A DNA stretch of 64,000 bases, taken from NCBI RefSeq assembly GCF_000482245.1, contig NZ_AWNH01000014.1, positions 163,091 through 227,090 on the forward strand, given 5' to 3'. The first letter of the stretch is position 1. The number at the start of each line of letters is the position of its first letter. Made by a program: the position numbers and the translations under genes. The notes beneath the pieces are model-generated. The model made no database searches and was not told where the DNA came from. It worked only from the letters and a program-made list of their open reading frames with translations. Source of the stretch: Leptolyngbya sp. Heron Island J. Lineage in GTDB: Bacteria > Cyanobacteriota > Cyanobacteriia > Phormidesmidales > Phormidesmidaceae. Of the stretch, positions 9,599 through 18,773 are shown in pieces.

Positions 9599-9793
9599 AT
9601 GATGATTTTGCCTGGCTCTCCGGTAAAGGTGACGAATGTAAATGACACTTACTATGGGTTTCAAGGACTAGTACAGCGAATTACGGATGGTAAGGTAGCT
9701 GTGCTGTTTGAAGGGGGCAACTGGGATAAGCTGGTGACCTTCAAAATATCTGAAATTGAGGTGGTTAAGCCTAAGCGCGGCAAGAAGAAATAG
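9599..9793 (+). CDS. ndhS: NdhS, NAD(P)H dehydrogenase (NDH-1) ferredoxin-docking subunit
   Basis: This small 64-residue protein is an SH3-like fold with conserved [17 protein letters not shown] and [16 protein letters not shown], the pattern of cyanobacterial NdhS. NdhS sits on the peripheral arm of thylakoid NDH-1 and helps ferredoxin dock for cyclic electron flow. The basic tail KPKRGKKK may aid binding of the acidic ferredoxin. Either ATG at 9599 or 9602 can start it. It is a lone gene, with 229 non-coding bases after rodA. Confidence 0.88.
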   Translation: MMILPGSPVKVTNVNDTYYGFQGLVQRITDGKVAVLFEGGNWDKLVTFKISEIEVVKPKRGKKK

Positions 9794-9903
9794 GGGTATT
9801 TATAACCAGAACATCCATTAGGGGAGCCCCTGCATTTTTCCCGGTGGGATGTCATTTTTTGGGCATGGTGCTAATGTACTGAGGACGTTTGTACTGTGTC
9901 ACT

Positions 9904-10548
9904 ATGCGTCTTCCTCTACCGCAGCTAGCTGAGCGCGATCGCAACCCTGCCCACATTGCTGAGGTAATTGAAACCGCAACGACTGAGTTTTTGGCCCAAT
10001 GTTTAGAGCCGGAGGATTTAAGTTTTCCGGCAATGCCACCCTTTGGCAGCTGGGTCAAGTCGTTTGATGAGGAAGCCGACAATCAGATTTATGGGGTGGT
10101 TTACCATGCCACCACTAGCCCGATTGACTCAGTACATCGGGCAAGGGCGTTGGGCATGTCGCTAGAGGATTTGCGACAGCAGCAGCCACAAATTTTTGCG
10201 ATGTTAAAAACTGAATTTCGAGTTGCGATCGTGGGGTTTGAGACATCCGCTCGGGACGGACGTTGCTATCAGCATTTGCCACCGCGACCGCCACAGGTAC
10301 ATCAGGCGGTGTATCAGTGTGAACCGAATGAAGTAATTGGGTTCACCGATGAGTTGGATTTTTTGCGAACGTTGTTGCAGGTAGGTGGGGTACCAAGTGA
10401 AAGCTTGGTAGCAGCAGCAATTCGTGAGGTGTATCAGCTCAGAAAATTTGATCGAGATTGGTTAGTATTGGCTGGGCGGACAGTGGGAACACTTTTGAAG
10501 GATGATTATGACCGGCTAAGGATGATTTTGAATCAGATTCATCCCTAG
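9904..10548 (+). CDS. Conserved hypothetical protein, HAS-barrel-like N-terminus possible
   Basis: About 214 residues from the ATG at 9904 (MRLPLPQLAERDRNPAHIAE). A TTG five codons earlier is less likely. The first half has the feel of a small beta-barrel (SWVKSFDEEADNQIYGVVYH, then VGFETSARDG), and the second half is helical (FTDELDFLRTLLQVGGVPSESLVAAAIREVY). The layout resembles proteins that accompany HerA/FtsK-like ATPases in cyanobacteria, but I do not identify it firmly. It has no signal peptide or membrane span. It follows ndhS by 110 bases on the same strand and may be co-transcribed. Confidence 0.7.
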   Translation: MRLPLPQLAERDRNPAHIAEVIETATTEFLAQCLEPEDLSFPAMPPFGSWVKSFDEEADNQIYGVVYHATTSPIDSVHRARALGMSLEDLRQQQPQIFAMLKTEFRVAIVGFETSARDGRCYQHLPPRPPQVHQAVYQCEPNEVIGFTDELDFLRTLLQVGGVPSESLVAAAIREVYQLRKFDRDWLVLAGRTVGTLLKDDYDRLRMILNQIHP

Positions 10549-10613
10549 TGCCTCACTTATAGTGAGAGCGCTCCATCGGGTAAACAAGCTCAGAGGGAAT
10601 ATACAAACACCAG

Positions 10614-10982
10614 CTATCCCAGCTTCTCAGAGGGCAGCACTAGCCATCCACAGAACTGATGCTTTGGCACCACAGCACGTTTAATCCAGGATCTAACGTC
10701 GGCTCCGCTACAAATATTATATTTCTTCACAAGATCGCAGGTTTTCCCCAGGGCTTTCCTCAGGTTTTCCACATCTTTGGATAAGTTCTCCCCAGGCCGT
10801 AACCAAAACTGTGTCAATTCAGCGATTCTGTGGAAAACTCTCAACCCATGGGGATCAGCATGGTTGAGTAACCACATGTAAACAAAACCCTGGCTTAACC
10901 CCGATTGTCTCGTGGGGGTCAAAATCTTGTTAGGAAAATCTAAAGATTCAGAGCCATTGCGATTTTCTATAGGCTCCTGCAC
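10614..10982 (-). CDS. Hypothetical protein, 122 aa
   Basis: This frame starts at GTG 10982 and encodes 122 residues, with segments such as FVYMWLLNHADPHGLRVFHR and VENLRKALGKTCDLVKKYN. It has three cysteines, no signal peptide and no membrane span. Length and composition are compatible with a real gene, but it has no family I recognise and a weak start. It lies between two forward genes, which lowers confidence. Confidence 0.4.
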   Translation of the reverse strand: MQEPIENRNGSESLDFPNKILTPTRQSGLSQGFVYMWLLNHADPHGLRVFHRIAELTQFWLRPGENLSKDVENLRKALGKTCDLVKKYNICSGADVRSWIKRAVVPKHQFCGWLVLPSEKLG

Positions 10983-11134
10983 AATGAAACTCCACTAACT
11001 CAGACGGTCTGTTACTTCCTTGTCCTGCATATAGGGTGCGACCAAAAGATACTTCAGCAACACTTGGACAAGGGTGGCAACCAGGCCTTAATTTGTCATG
11101 TTTACATGTACTTTTTGAAGGAGCTTTACAGCCG

Positions 11135-11350
11135 ATGAATTCAGCGACAGCCCCCGTTACCGTCAGTCTCATGGTAGAGATTCCCGAGACTTTACATGTA
11201 TCTGTTCAGGAGTATTTAAATACCCACGAATTGTGGAGTCAGGAACGGATGATGCAGGCCGCACTTTCTTTATTCTTATTGCAAAATGGGGTCAATCAAC
11301 CCCATGTGAACAGTCTTTACCTGGATAGTTTATTTGGCTGTGCCGCTTAG
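11135..11350 (+). CDS. DUF2811-family small protein
   Basis: From ATG 11135 this encodes 71 residues. The core VSLMVEIPETLHVSVQEYLN, then ERMMQAALSLFLLQNG, matches the DUF2811 family found across cyanobacteria. The pattern resembles short ribbon-helix-helix-like proteins, but no function is established. A longer reading from 11036 would add 33 residues with no family likeness, so the internal start is preferred. Confidence 0.8.
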   Translation: MNSATAPVTVSLMVEIPETLHVSVQEYLNTHELWSQERMMQAALSLFLLQNGVNQPHVNSLYLDSLFGCAA

Positions 11351-11563
11351 GTGTAGCTGCTTCTGGCTCTCTCGCTGCGTCAACAGTTTTTATCTGGAGA
11401 GTTTAGTTGCACAACCCAGCGCTGAATTGACTGGGCATGCTACCAAGGGCTGAGTCAAGGACTTTAGACACTCACAATTAGATCAATGGCCGTACTATCA
11501 TGCCCGATGGTATGGCCATTATTGTATGGGCCGTGCAGCCGTACTGGGTTAAAGGGGGAGCTG

Positions 11564-12754
11564 ATGGAAACGTTTGATTGGATTGTGATTGGCAATGGCC
11601 TAGCTGGTGCCGCTTTGAGCTATGAGCTAGCCAGACTAGGGCTATCGGTGCTGCTGGTGGATGATGGTAATGCAGACAGTGCGACTCGCTGCAGCTATGG
11701 GGGGGTTGCTTATTGGTCGGGGACCGATGCCATCACCCAAGAGCTTTGTGAACAGGGAATTAAACGCCATCGTCAGCTGTCGGATGAGTTGGAAGCGCCA
11801 ACGGAGTTTCGGGAATTGGATTTGCTGCTGACATTTGCCCCTGATGTCGATGGCAGCCGTTTGGAAAAACAGTATGGGCAGTTTGCGATCGCACCGCGTT
11901 TGATCTCAGCCCAAGAGGCCCACGCTCTTGAACCCCAACTTAAGCTCGATGCCATTGGCGGAGCGTTCACCATCAAGCATGGTCACGTTAATCCCCTGAA
12001 AACCTTAGAAGCTTTTAACCAGGCTTTTCGACGCCTAGGCGGCCAGCAAATGATTGCCTCAGTCACTGGCTTAGTGCGCGTCAAAAACCGTATCACTGGC
12101 ATTCTGACCGCAACTCAAGCTTATGCCGCCGCCAATGTGGCCGTAGCCGCAGGCGGTTACAGTCGAAAACTGCTAAACGCTGCGCAGCTGTCGGTGCCGC
12201 TGTATCACACCCATGCTGAAATTATGGCGTTACCCCAGGTGGAACAATCCCTGCGCACTCTGATTATGCCAGCTGTGGCCAGCCGCTTTGACGCTGAGGC
12301 CACAGCCAGTGCACCAGCCACCGATAGCCTTTGGGATGGGCCACCCCACAAAATCGCCCCGCCAATTTTAGACACTGGAGTAATTCAGTTTTTAGATGGT
12401 TCTACTTATATCGGCCAGATCAGTCGGTTTCGAACGGACCTGGACACCTCATTGATTGACGCTGCCCAAAGTGAAGCGAGCCTGCGTCAGGGAATTACAG
12501 CTCAATTACCTTGCCTGGCCAATCTTCCCGGCCACTGGCGACACTGTTTAGTCACCTTTAGCCGTGATGACCTACCGCTAATCGGCCCACTGCCTGACAT
12601 AGACGGCGTCCACGTCTTTTCTGGCTTTACCAGCCCCTTTGCCATGCTCCTCCCCGTAGCCCGGCGGTTTGCCCAATGGGTACATAGCGGCCAGCAGCAA
12701 CCGTCCGATGCTCTGATTGAAAAAATGCTGGTGACACGCTTCACCCATGCATAA
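11564..12754 (+). CDS. FAD-dependent oxidoreductase (DAO/glycine oxidase-like)
   Basis: The protein is 396 residues from ATG 11564, chosen because AAAGGGGGAG lies just upstream. It opens with a Rossmann FAD motif (IGNGLAGAALSYELARLG), followed by an acidic strand end (VLLVDDG). The middle has the D-amino-acid-oxidase-like substrate domain (HGHVNPLKTLEAFNQAFRR), and the C-terminus has DLPLIGPLPDIDGVHVFSGF, which usually closes the FAD site in the DAO family. It probably oxidises a primary or secondary amine. The substrate is unknown. It has no membrane span and no obvious partner gene. Confidence 0.85.
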   Translation: METFDWIVIGNGLAGAALSYELARLGLSVLLVDDGNADSATRCSYGGVAYWSGTDAITQELCEQGIKRHRQLSDELEAPTEFRELDLLLTFAPDVDGSRLEKQYGQFAIAPRLISAQEAHALEPQLKLDAIGGAFTIKHGHVNPLKTLEAFNQAFRRLGGQQMIASVTGLVRVKNRITGILTATQAYAAANVAVAAGGYSRKLLNAAQLSVPLYHTHAEIMALPQVEQSLRTLIMPAVASRFDAEATASAPATDSLWDGPPHKIAPPILDTGVIQFLDGSTYIGQISRFRTDLDTSLIDAAQSEASLRQGITAQLPCLANLPGHWRHCLVTFSRDDLPLIGPLPDIDGVHVFSGFTSPFAMLLPVARRFAQWVHSGQQQPSDALIEKMLVTRFTHA

Positions 12755-12950
12755 TGCCGGATAGAGAGTGCCTACCCTGAGCGATTTCCGGGCTGATCAA
12801 ATGACGTCTATATTTAATCACTGCTTTTCTCTATGATCGCCGAGTTTACTATAGAAAATACGCTATGATTTTTACGTCGGCAGCGTTGTCTTCTGGGCTG
12901 CTGGCCATTTCTATTTGCTGCCCATCTCTAGTTCAGGGGTCCGAAAGTCC

Positions 12951-15155
12951 ATGACGGTAACTGCATACGCCACTCCGGCATTCTGTGACGGTATTCAATA
13001 TTTTGGTGAGGCTCCTGCTGAAATGGTGGCCTATCTAGACTCAGCTGCGATCGGAGAAGGGGAGGCTGCGATCTCATCCCCCAGCGATCCTAAAGCCGTT
13101 TACCAAACTATGTTGGCCGCTGACGCCCTACGTTACCTGACGCTACAAATGACAGCCAGCAAACAGTCTGGTCATCCAGGTGGCTTTGCCAGTGTGGCCG
13201 ACGGGATTGCGGCCCTGGTGATGTTGGGCTACAAAAACTTAATTACGGAAGTGGGACACCATGCCCCTGGCTTTTACAGCACGGTCTTTTTGGATCGCTC
13301 GTTAGAAGCCATGGAGATTGAGACCGTCAGCCAACTTTGCGATCGCTTTCGCGAAACCCATGGTCTGCTCGGTCATCTGTCAGGTCAAATTCCAGGGCTG
13401 CTCAATCCCGCCGGTCCCCTGGGACAGGGACAACATTTTGCCATGGCCGGTGCCAAACTTAACCCCGGTACTCTATTCCCCGTCACCATTGGCGATGGTG
13501 GTCTGGGTGAGCCCTACATCATGAGCAGCATGGCCCACTTCAACACGGCCTATCCCCAACGCACCAATTTCTTACCAATTCTGGTGTGGAACGGCTTCTC
13601 CCAGGAACACCACAGTATGGTGTCCACCCAGTCAAATGAGGCTATGATCGCCTACTGGCAAGGGAATGGCTTTAAGGACGTGATTTTGGTGGATGCCAAA
13701 AACTATGACGATGCCGATCAGTCGGGTCCTTATGTAGACAGCACCGCATTTTCCCTCAAACAACGCCTCGCCTTTACCCAGGCCATTCTTGAAGCCACAG
13801 ACAAAGCCGCCAAACAGGCTCTATCTGGCACGCTAACCGTTTTGATCATCAAACAGCTCAAAGGAGCTGGTGTCCACAAGCGAGGTGCCAAATCCCATAA
13901 TCTCTACCCCGGTGACAACCTGGACAAAGATTACATTGTTAGTGCTTTACAGGCACGGGCACTGCCAGCTGTTGGCTGGGACCTGGTACGTACCAACTTT
14001 GAGCGCTCTAACGGTGGCCCCAATGTAAAAACTGCCGTTACTGAATCAGAACTACGTCTAGCAAACCTGGGGCAATTCCCCTTCAATGAATTCCCAATTG
14101 GCGGTGATAAGCAAGTGGCCACCACCGCAATGGGGGCCCTGGTAGCTCATGTGGGGCAACAGGATTCTAACTTTGTTGTCACCAATGCCGATGGTAATGC
14201 TGCCTCAGGCATCAACAATATCAACCAGGCACTGAAGATTGTTCACCCGACAACAGACGAGCTATATTTCCAGGGACCTAACGGTCAGGTTTATGAACCG
14301 CTGAGCGAAGATGCTTGTGCTGGCATGGCTGCTGCCCAGGCGCTGTTTGGCGGCCGCAGCCTGTGGTGCTCTTATGAGTCTTTTGCCATTAATGGATTGC
14401 CTATTTGGCAAACCGTTACCCAAGCCATGGCTGAACTACGCCGGAACACACCGTCTACTATCTGTCTCTTTACCGCAGGTGCGTTGGAGCAGGGACGTAA
14501 CGGCTGGACTCACCAACGCCCTGAAATCGAGAATTACTTTGCTGCGATGATGCGTAACGGCAATGTCTTCCCGTTGTTCCCCATTGATGCCAACAGTATC
14601 CAAGCTTGTTATGAATGGGCCGTGGGCACTAGCAATAAGGGCATCACCATCACGGCTAGCAAGTCTCCTCTACCGATCCGGACTACACTAGCTCAAACTC
14701 GTGAGGCGTTAGAAAAAGGAGCCATTATTCTCCAAGAGACCCCCGGCGAGAAGACTGTTGTCTTTGCAGTAATTGGCGACATGATGCTGTTGCCTGTTCT
14801 AGAAGCAGCTGAAACTCTGAAGGCAGCTGGCATTGGTTCTAAGGTTGTCGGAGTTGTCAATCCTCGACGACTCTATCGTTCTAGCGATGTAGCCTGGGAA
14901 ACCTGCCGCAATGGTGACGATGGCTTTTTGAGCGATAGTGATTTTGCCAACCTCTTTGCAGGCGATGCATTGCTTGGTGTTACCGGTGGTACCAGCGCCA
15001 TGCTAGAGCCGGTTATGCTGCGCAGCAGCCTGACCCGCGATGTGCTGGCCTGGAAACGGGGTGAAACAACTGCTAGCCCAGGTCAACTCTTTACCTTCAA
15101 CGGTTTAACCGCAGATGCTATTGCAGCGAGAAGCAAGACTTTGCTGTTAGGGTAA
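12951..15155 (+). CDS. Thiamine-diphosphate enzyme, transketolase/phosphoketolase-like
   Basis: This large enzyme has 734 residues from ATG 12951; a TTG at 12915 would add 12. A transketolase-like N-terminal motif (SKQSGHPGGFASVADGI) is followed by a phosphoketolase-like stretch: SGQIPGLLNPAGPLGQGQH, then the TPP motif starting GDGGLGEP and ending LPILVWNG. The pyrimidine-binding half has NADGNAASGINNINQAL and LWCSYESFAINGLPIW. True phosphoketolases split xylulose 5-phosphate or fructose 6-phosphate with phosphate to make acetyl phosphate. The protein looks closest to the divergent second phosphoketolase-like gene of cyanobacteria, whose activity is uncertain. I do not assign a symbol. A hairpin follows the gene. 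Confidence 0.75.
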   Translation: MTVTAYATPAFCDGIQYFGEAPAEMVAYLDSAAIGEGEAAISSPSDPKAVYQTMLAADALRYLTLQMTASKQSGHPGGFASVADGIAALVMLGYKNLITEVGHHAPGFYSTVFLDRSLEAMEIETVSQLCDRFRETHGLLGHLSGQIPGLLNPAGPLGQGQHFAMAGAKLNPGTLFPVTIGDGGLGEPYIMSSMAHFNTAYPQRTNFLPILVWNGFSQEHHSMVSTQSNEAMIAYWQGNGFKDVILVDAKNYDDADQSGPYVDSTAFSLKQRLAFTQAILEATDKAAKQALSGTLTVLIIKQLKGAGVHKRGAKSHNLYPGDNLDKDYIVSALQARALPAVGWDLVRTNFERSNGGPNVKTAVTESELRLANLGQFPFNEFPIGGDKQVATTAMGALVAHVGQQDSNFVVTNADGNAASGINNINQALKIVHPTTDELYFQGPNGQVYEPLSEDACAGMAAAQALFGGRSLWCSYESFAINGLPIWQTVTQAMAELRRNTPSTICLFTAGALEQGRNGWTHQRPEIENYFAAMMRNGNVFPLFPIDANSIQACYEWAVGTSNKGITITASKSPLPIRTTLAQTREALEKGAIILQETPGEKTVVFAVIGDMMLLPVLEAAETLKAAGIGSKVVGVVNPRRLYRSSDVAWETCRNGDDGFLSDSDFANLFAGDALLGVTGGTSAMLEPVMLRSSLTRDVLAWKRGETTASPGQLFTFNGLTADAIAARSKTLLLG

Positions 15156-15197
15156 ATCTTCGGTTCTGTCAGACTACAGATCTCTATATATCCCATA

Positions 15198-15242
15198 GAC
15201 GTCTCAAATTGTGGTTTATTTCAGAATCACAATTTGAGCGTC
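15198..15242 (+). terminator. Hairpin after the transketolase/phosphoketolase-like gene
   Basis: GACGTCTCAAATTGTG (15198-15213) pairs with CACAATTTGAGCGTC (15228-15242) with a single bulge and a 14-base loop. It lies 43 bases after the stop codon and is followed by TTCAATCTTTC. A weak intrinsic terminator or a 3'-end stabiliser is likely. Confidence 0.55.
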
Positions 15243-15523
15243 TTCAATCTTTCAGGCGAGGACAGCTGTTTGCCAAACACCTTGAAACCACAGCTATAGC
15301 AAGTGACAGGCTGAAAAAGACAGTGTAAGCTCCTAAAAATTCAAATCTCGTTTTTTTTCTCTTATCCTCTTACCTTTACTCTTTCTTTCTTTGCTCTATA
15401 CCGACAGTTTGTAGTTTCCCCACAGATTGTGAGAGATCTTGCATATTGTTGTAACGAGCTCTTTTTTTATTCCATAGAAGGCATATCATACTGACAGACA
15501 TCTACTCTCAAGTCAGAACTGAT
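15243..15523. other. Intergenic region upstream of the outer-membrane protein, with polypyrimidine tract
   Basis: No gene is seen. The stretch at about 15350-15396 is almost pure pyrimidine on the forward strand (long runs of T with C, broken by few purines), an odd composition that may mark a 5' leader or a structural element. The promoter of the downstream gene should lie here but is not obvious. Confidence 0.45.
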
Positions 15524-16354
15524 ATGTATAAGTTAAACGCTCTGGTTTACACCTCAGCAACTTTGATGGTGCTCCTAACAGGTATCCTCTCTCCTGCCAA
15601 AGCACAGACAACAGAATCGCAGTCTTTAGACGATAATTCAGAGACGTTAGAGTCAGAGTCTTTAGGCGATAGTTCGAACACTTTTGTCGCTCAGGCTGCT
15701 TTAGAGGCTGCGGATGAAAATGGCTGGTATGTTTCCCTGGGACCAAGTTTAATCTTTGATTATCCAATCGACATTGATTCCGATGGTCCTGTTGCAGTAA
15801 CTACAGCCCCTCTAGTTCCTGGTGGCCCAGCTGTCGTGACGAATATTCCCATTGATATTTCTTTAGACACGGAAACAGGATTTGGGATTAATGGGGCAGT
15901 TGGCTATCGTTTTGACGATGCTCGCGTAGAACTAGAAGTGGCTTACACCAATAACGATGTTGAAAGTATTACAGTCAACGACTTAGATGAAATTTCCCTG
16001 GATGGAGAAATCGAATCTACCCAGTTTATGGTCACTGGCTACTATGACATCCCAACTAACAGCCGGTTTAGCCCTTATATCGGTGGTGGTGTTGGCATCG
16101 CTACATTAACCGCAGATGATATTGAAACCGATATCCCAGGTCTTGGCTTAGTAGCATTGGATGACACTGGCACCAGCTTTGTTTTCCAGGTTAAGGCAGG
16201 CGTTGGCTATCAGATTAGCAGACAGGCTAATATCTTTTTAGGCTATCGACTACATGGCATACCAGGTCAAGACTTTGAGGTTTTTGACACTGATTTCGAT
16301 GCTGACACGTTCCTAGTGCATTCTCTGCAGCTAGGTGCCCGATATGAGTTCTAA
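15524..16354 (+). CDS. Outer-membrane beta-barrel protein (OmpW/Opa-like)
   Basis: This 276-residue protein has a clear signal peptide ending near PAKAQT (cleavage after about residue 27). A Ser/Glu/Asp-rich spacer follows, then alternating strands: GWYVSLGPSLIFDY, FGINGAVGYRFDDARVELEV, TQFMVTGYYDIP, FSPYIGGGVGIATL, FVFQVKAGVGYQI. It ends in LQLGARYEF, whose terminal phenylalanine is the signal for BAM-dependent insertion. The pattern fits an eight-stranded barrel of the OmpA-like/Opa/OmpW transmembrane class. The loops are strongly acidic. Its role could be a small-molecule channel or adhesion, which the sequence does not decide. Confidence 0.8.
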   Translation: MYKLNALVYTSATLMVLLTGILSPAKAQTTESQSLDDNSETLESESLGDSSNTFVAQAALEAADENGWYVSLGPSLIFDYPIDIDSDGPVAVTTAPLVPGGPAVVTNIPIDISLDTETGFGINGAVGYRFDDARVELEVAYTNNDVESITVNDLDEISLDGEIESTQFMVTGYYDIPTNSRFSPYIGGGVGIATLTADDIETDIPGLGLVALDDTGTSFVFQVKAGVGYQISRQANIFLGYRLHGIPGQDFEVFDTDFDADTFLVHSLQLGARYEF

Positions 16355-16363
16355 AAACGATTG

Positions 16364-17992
16364 CTAGGTATCTTTATCATCTAAGGCATACACTCGATAT
16401 CGAGAGTTTTCATAGACAACAGGCAGCTCTAGCTGCTGCTGGGCAATGGTTACTATATAGTTGCTTTGATACTTATCCATCAAGGTGATGACCTGGGCAG
16501 TATCTAAGCTATCGTAGGCCTCACTCAGGATATGCCTAATCGGACGGCGAGAGTCAGTCCGACGGTTGACGTTGCTCAGCAGATCAATGCCACCCCCCAG
16601 ATCACTTATGCGTTCGTACCAGTCTTCAACATCGGCAGACGATGCACTAGGAACAAACCGGAATTTAGCCACCGATGGATGATCGGAAAGCCAGGGCAGG
16701 GCAGCAGCTTTGACGGGAGATGAAATGACAATTTCTCCATCTGGGACATTTTGTTTTAGCCAGTCAGCCAATGGCACCATTTCAGCGTTGACCCCATTGG
16801 CTTCAATAGGGAACATTCTTAACTCCATGCCTTTGCTATAAAAACGTACGGCTTCTGCGCCAAAGGCCGTCAGAATAATTAGGGTGATTGCGATCGCACC
16901 CCGCCGATGCTGCCACAGTAATTTCTCCAGAGTTAGCGCTAGAAAAATGGCGGCTCCTAAGGCCAACATTAAATCCCCCACCCGGAAGGGGTAGTATTGC
17001 AAAATTTGACCATTGCGGTCCAGCGGAGCAATCAGAATGCCTGCCCCAAATAGGATCAGCGTACAGAGGACGTAACAGAAAAAGTCTGTCCGGTGACGGG
17101 TCAGCTCAGCAGCTTTTGAATCTTGAGGTACCGCCCGCAGCAGATAGAAAGCACAGCTGCCAAACACCAACAGGTAAGCTAATAACAACCACCATTCATC
17201 CATAGGCCAGGCCAAAGGATTAACATGGTGCGGATTGCGTAAAAAAGAATAAATATAGGCCGGAGAGATACTGCTTGCTTCGACAGGACTCAGTAGCTGG
17301 GTTAAAACAGCGGAGAGGGCAAACACCCCGGTAAGACCATAGATTGCGATCGCAGCCAGCCAGCGACGACCATCCAGCAACACATCAGAGCGTCGCCACA
17401 TCAACCACAATAGGACAGCGATCGACGCCCAGCCCCCCACCAGAGCATGGAACGATGCTGCTAGCCCCAGCCATGCAGTCATCCATAGATAGCGAGCCGC
17501 GACCATAGCCGACAGCGCCATAAACAGAGCACTGTAAGCAAATACCTTAGGCTCAATTCCCCCCAACAGCCACTCGCCAGCCATCACCCCCTGGGGTCTA
17601 CGCACATACACAAACAAACCAATGGCCACCAGTAGCGTGAGCAAACCTATCCCCAACCGTCGGGCCAGAGCCCACAGACCAATCGCTACAGACAGATAGC
17701 CTAAAATGCGCCCGATGATTGATGTGGCCAGAAACCCTACTGTTGTCGTCAGATGGCCAAATAAAATCTGAAAAAGTACGCGATAGCCTGGTGGCTCACT
17801 GTAGTAAATATCCTGTGCCAGCCAGGTAGGCTCAGCAAAATGACGAGACAGCGGCAAATGATGGATCTCATTCACCAACCCCATATTGCGAATAAATAAA
17901 AATTTGAGACACAAAAATAAGGTGATGGTGGCAACGGGCAATACCCAGGCATGTAGGAAAGATGGCTTTTGGCGCGCAGACTTCACGGACAT
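16364..17992 (-). CDS. Polytopic membrane protein of unknown function (DUF6798-like)
   Basis: The protein has 542 residues and about ten to twelve hydrophobic spans, starting near residues 15-30. Notable loops are HLPLSRHFAEPTWLAQDIYY, near the first span, and GGIEPKVFAYSALFMALSA. The C-terminal ~140 residues are soluble (LADWLKQNVPDGEIVISSP). This is the layout of GT-C-like or DUF6798 membrane proteins, in which the soluble end faces the periplasm. No catalytic motif is certain. It converges on the barrel-protein gene with a 9-base gap. Confidence 0.6.
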   Translation of the reverse strand: MSVKSARQKPSFLHAWVLPVATITLFLCLKFLFIRNMGLVNEIHHLPLSRHFAEPTWLAQDIYYSEPPGYRVLFQILFGHLTTTVGFLATSIIGRILGYLSVAIGLWALARRLGIGLLTLLVAIGLFVYVRRPQGVMAGEWLLGGIEPKVFAYSALFMALSAMVAARYLWMTAWLGLAASFHALVGGWASIAVLLWLMWRRSDVLLDGRRWLAAIAIYGLTGVFALSAVLTQLLSPVEASSISPAYIYSFLRNPHHVNPLAWPMDEWWLLLAYLLVFGSCAFYLLRAVPQDSKAAELTRHRTDFFCYVLCTLILFGAGILIAPLDRNGQILQYYPFRVGDLMLALGAAIFLALTLEKLLWQHRRGAIAITLIILTAFGAEAVRFYSKGMELRMFPIEANGVNAEMVPLADWLKQNVPDGEIVISSPVKAAALPWLSDHPSVAKFRFVPSASSADVEDWYERISDLGGGIDLLSNVNRRTDSRRPIRHILSEAYDSLDTAQVITLMDKYQSNYIVTIAQQQLELPVVYENSRYRVYALDDKDT

Positions 17993-18147
17993 CTCGACTA
18001 AGTAGAATGACCTGAAAGTTCATTATTCCAGGCCGCGCCAGTGTACCATTCAACCAAGTCTTAGATAATTTGCCCCCTACGACTCCGCCCAGGGGAAACC
18101 TTCCAGCAGAATGCATCAGAACAACCAGAACGGAGCCAGAATCACCC

Positions 18148-18648
18148 TTAGTTCGCTAACACGCCAGGCCAGTTTTGGTCAGCCTGGGCAATGTGGCCAG
18201 GAATATCCTTAGACCAACGCTCTTGAATCCTGGCATCGTAGTTCAAGTACAGTTTGCCATCAACAATCTTCCAAGAAGTAGGTTCTATGGATGCTGTGGT
18301 TCCCTGACTCACAGCATAGGCACAGAAACCACCATACTGTGGAGCATAGTCCTCAGGGTTAGCCGCAAACAGGTCGCGATTTTCTGCTGAGGCAAACTGC
18401 CAGGTGGTCCCTTCCCAGTCATAGGTAAATTCATCGCTACCCGGTGTGTATTCACCCACAGTAAAGTAAGCCACCGGATCGGCACCACGAATTGCTATAC
18501 CGTCTTCAGCAAATACTGCATAGGTCGGTGCTGCAGCCTGTTCAGTGCCAGCGGGTGCGGTAGCAGTTGAGGATGGGCTAGATGTGCCACAACTAGCTAA
18601 GAGCACCGTACTCGCCAGTGCTAGAGAAAGAAGAATTGAGCGTTTCAT
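18148..18648 (-). CDS. YHS-domain lipoprotein
   Basis: This 166-residue protein has a lipoprotein signal peptide (lipobox LLASCG, cysteine near residue 20) and a Ser/Thr/Ala-rich linker. A YHS domain follows: GIAIRGADPVAYFTVGEYTP, a WQFASAENRDLFAANPEDYA helix and YGGFCAYAVSQG. YHS domains are often linked to metal handling, and the FCAY cysteine is the usual candidate ligand. The protein would be anchored outside the plasma membrane. It stands alone, upstream of a zinc-ribbon gene on the same strand. Confidence 0.85.
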   Translation of the reverse strand: MKRSILLSLALASTVLLASCGTSSPSSTATAPAGTEQAAAPTYAVFAEDGIAIRGADPVAYFTVGEYTPGSDEFTYDWEGTTWQFASAENRDLFAANPEDYAPQYGGFCAYAVSQGTTASIEPTSWKIVDGKLYLNYDARIQERWSKDIPGHIAQADQNWPGVLAN

Positions 18649-18773
18649 GGCGCAGAGAAAGAAAGATCACATAAAGTAATACGCCTCTAAACTGAAAAGC
18701 ATCTGAGAAATACCATCTAGTTCACTGAGGCAGATACAGTATGAACGGCTGTACATAAAAATGCCAAATTAGC

